Shown here piece after piece: positions 40,617 to 41,961 of a stretch of DNA of 41,961 nucleotides (positions within the stretch are counted from its first letter, which is position 1; each line of letters starts with the position of its first letter). Below the pieces are notes generated by a model. The model had not been told where the DNA came from and did not search any database. It saw only the letters and a list, made by a program, of their open reading frames with translations. The translations under genes and the position numbers were made by a program. This DNA comes from JBEHYA01 sp048498415 (GTDB lineage Bacteria > Pseudomonadota > Alphaproteobacteria > UBA9219 > RGZA01), in NCBI GenBank assembly GCA_048498415.1, contig JBEHYA010000006.1:1-41961 (forward strand), read 5' to 3'.

Positions 40617-41636
40617 TTAATGGCGTTTCATCAGGGCATCATCCCACCGTGTCATACCACGTTGAACGCGCATGAGCGGGGTCTGGCGTAAATTTTTGGT
40701 GTCGCACCTTAGCCATTGCGCATCCGGATTATTTTCGGAGCCGTTATTCTGCTGCGCGGCAAGGCGGGTGAGGTACTTATACGACTGCGTGAGGCGCACC
40801 ATGACGTCATGCGTATCGCCCCCAACCTTATTATTTGAGGCCCGGTCGGGATGCAGGGTTTTGACCTTGGCACGGTAGGCGCTTTTTACATCGGCCATGC
40901 GCACCACATTGCCGATGCCAAGTTCGCGCTTGGCCTCGCGCACGATGTCCTGATCCGGCAGTTTCAGTTCCACGCGGGCGAAGTTGCAGGCGGGCAAGGG
41001 GCCGACAAGGCGCATGGCCAGACGGCCATGGCATTCGCTATCCAGCCTTTGCAGGGTTTGGGTAAGGCGCTGTTCGTCTTTGCTGTGCACCAGCATGATG
41101 GCCTGCAAGACCATGTCTTCGTCGCGGCTTTCCAGAATGATGATGTCTTGCAGGCTGCCCTGCATGGCCATGAGGGCCTGGTCGCGTAAATTCTTGCGTT
41201 CGGTTTCCAGCGCGGTCTGGACTTTGGGGTAGCGCGCCATGAGGCGCTGCATGGCGGCCATGTCCCAGGTGATGGATAAACTTAATTGGCGCATCTCGCC
41301 GTAGCGGCCGAGAAGGTCGCCGATATCGCGCTGGTGTTGTTGCAGGGCGAAGTGGATGGACGAAGCGGTATCAAAGGTGCTTTCAAACGCAGCGGGAACA
41401 ATTTTGCGCACCAGCGTGGCGGCATCGCCGAGCACGCGGTGATAGGCCATGAGGCGTTGCAGGGTGAAATGCGATAAATCCTGCCAGGGCCATAGCATAG
41501 GCTCCGGCCCCACAATCGCGTGGAGATGGTTGTTGGAAATAATGCCGACCGCTTCGCCACCCAGTTGCTTGCCGCTGGCTTCGATCACCATTCGGCCGGC
41601 GTCATCCGTAAAACCGTAAACGCGGAGCTGCGACAT
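40617..41636 (-). CDS. GvpL/GvpF-like domain fused to a C-terminal J-domain
   Basis: A 339-residue protein with two parts. Residues 1-225 follow the GvpL/GvpF gas-vesicle protein pattern: an N-terminal strand LRVYGFTDD, AVGIISNNHLHAIVG, AYHRVLGDAATLVRKIVP (64-81, the position of the family's H-x-x-V-L and LP-x-R-F block), SIHFALQQHQRDIGDLLGRY, and GRLAMRLVGPLPACNFARVEL (204-224, matching the family's closing R/GPxPxYxF element). Residues about 230-295 are a J-domain: a short helix I, AYRAKVKTLHPDRAS with the essential HPD at 262-264, then helix III. No Gly/Phe or zinc-finger region follows, so this is a type III (DnaJC-like) protein. It should recruit DnaK to whatever the GvpL/F half binds. 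No gvpA or other gas-vesicle gene is in the window. The start has AAAGG upstream. Confidence 0.78.
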   Translation of the reverse strand: MSQLRVYGFTDDAGRMVIEASGKQLGGEAVGIISNNHLHAIVGPEPMLWPWQDLSHFTLQRLMAYHRVLGDAATLVRKIVPAAFESTFDTASSIHFALQQHQRDIGDLLGRYGEMRQLSLSITWDMAAMQRLMARYPKVQTALETERKNLRDQALMAMQGSLQDIIILESRDEDMVLQAIMLVHSKDEQRLTQTLQRLDSECHGRLAMRLVGPLPACNFARVELKLPDQDIVREAKRELGIGNVVRMADVKSAYRAKVKTLHPDRASNNKVGGDTHDVMVRLTQSYKYLTRLAAQQNNGSENNPDAQWLRCDTKNLRQTPLMRVQRGMTRWDDALMKRH

Positions 41637-41961
41637 GGGGCATACCTTTCACAAAAATACCAACCCCACTGGTGTACCGAATCGAACCGCTAAATGGGAG
41701 GAAACAAGCCGGGAACAGAGGCGATTTCTGTGGATATAATTCCCCCTCCCGCCAAAAGCAGTTACGGGGGCTTTGCCCAAAAATCATACCCCAAGCACTT
41801 GCTGCGTCATCCCGGCGAAGGCCGGGATCCACGGCAGGCCATTAAACAAAGCCTTCGTCATGTGGCTTTTCGTGGATGCCGGCCTTCGCCGGCATGACAG
41901 CCGGGTTTTTGGGCAAAGCCCGGAGGGAGGGGAACGCCCGGCTCGTCGCGCGGTTGCGGGA
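41637..41961. other. Gene-free right edge containing a nested palindromic block
   Basis: These 325 bases hold no convincing gene. At 41806-41898 two family A style palindromes occur: CGTCATCCCGGCGAAGGCCG at 41806 and the inverted GCCGGCCTTCGCCGGC at about 41878-41893. They are flanked by a perfect 16-base inverted repeat, GGGCTTTGCCCAAAAA (41768-41783) against TTTTTGGGCAAAGCCC (41906-41921), and outside that by loosely matching TTCCCCCTCCC (41740-41750) and GGAGGGAGGGGAA (41922-41934). The outermost arms use the same word as family B. The promoter of the GvpL/F-J-domain gene should lie in the left part, but I see no clear one. Confidence 0.8.
41806..41898. repeat. Paired REP-like palindromic element, family A copy 4
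   Basis: Two REP-like palindromes in inverted orientation, TCATCCCGGCGAAGGCCGGG at 41808-41827 and ATGCCGGCCTTCGCCGGCAT at 41876-41895, about 50 bases apart. The first is the GTCATCCCGGCGAAGGCCGG type common in alphaproteobacterial intergenic DNA. Orientation and spacing match the pairs at 7161, 15282 and 21024. Confidence 0.8.

Overview
The window reads as ordinary chromosome of an alphaproteobacterium. The evidence is the block plsY-dprA-topA-rnr behind pyrB and its paralogous dihydroorotase-like partner, an ATP12-type F1-ATPase chaperone (a family shared by alphaproteobacteria and mitochondria), an HpnN-like hopanoid RND exporter, and lptF/lptG divergent from pepA with surA-pdxA-rsmA downstream. 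Coding density is high, most genes lie on the minus strand, and many neighbours overlap by 1 to 4 bases, implying translational coupling. No phage, insertion sequence, integrase or CRISPR array is visible.

Layout. 1-192: start of an exported protein that runs off the left edge. 380-7155 (minus): RNase R, topoisomerase I, DprA and PlsY. 7250-9504 (minus): a dihydroorotase homologue that has lost catalytic residues, coupled to aspartate transcarbamoylase. 9553-10470: LD-carboxypeptidase, divergent from a plus-strand run (10545-15275) of an RluC/RluD-type pseudouridine synthase, an AsmA-family protein, ATP12 and an unknown membrane protein. A bidirectional terminator at 15382-15409 separates that run from ndk-hpnN-mlaA (minus), an envelope lipid-transport group. 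An SDR oxidoreductase and guanylate kinase are divergent near 20345. 21103-29762 (minus): a FAS1-domain secreted protein, rsmA, pdxA, surA, a GT-C-like membrane protein, lptG and lptF. pepA and holC face right; an unknown protein, mltG, a UDP-glucuronate-4-epimerase-like enzyme, a nucleotide-sugar dehydrogenase and tRNA-Val(GAC) face left. The right end holds an unknown 484-residue protein, a HAMP/coiled-coil membrane protein and a GvpL/GvpF-like protein fused to a J-domain.

The most unusual content is (i) the GvpL/GvpF-J-domain fusion at 40617-41636 beside an 880-residue membrane coiled-coil protein that looks like a chemoreceptor without the signalling tip; (ii) two families of intergenic palindromic repeats, one made of paired inverted REP-like hairpins at 7161, 15282, 21024 and about 41806, the other made of long G/C-rich inverted repeats at 11529 and 31382; and (iii) the absence of lptD between lptG and surA, where a GT-C-like membrane protein sits instead.

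All functions are assigned by reading motifs and domain order; no database search was run. Start codons were chosen by family length and ribosome-binding sites and are flagged where uncertain.
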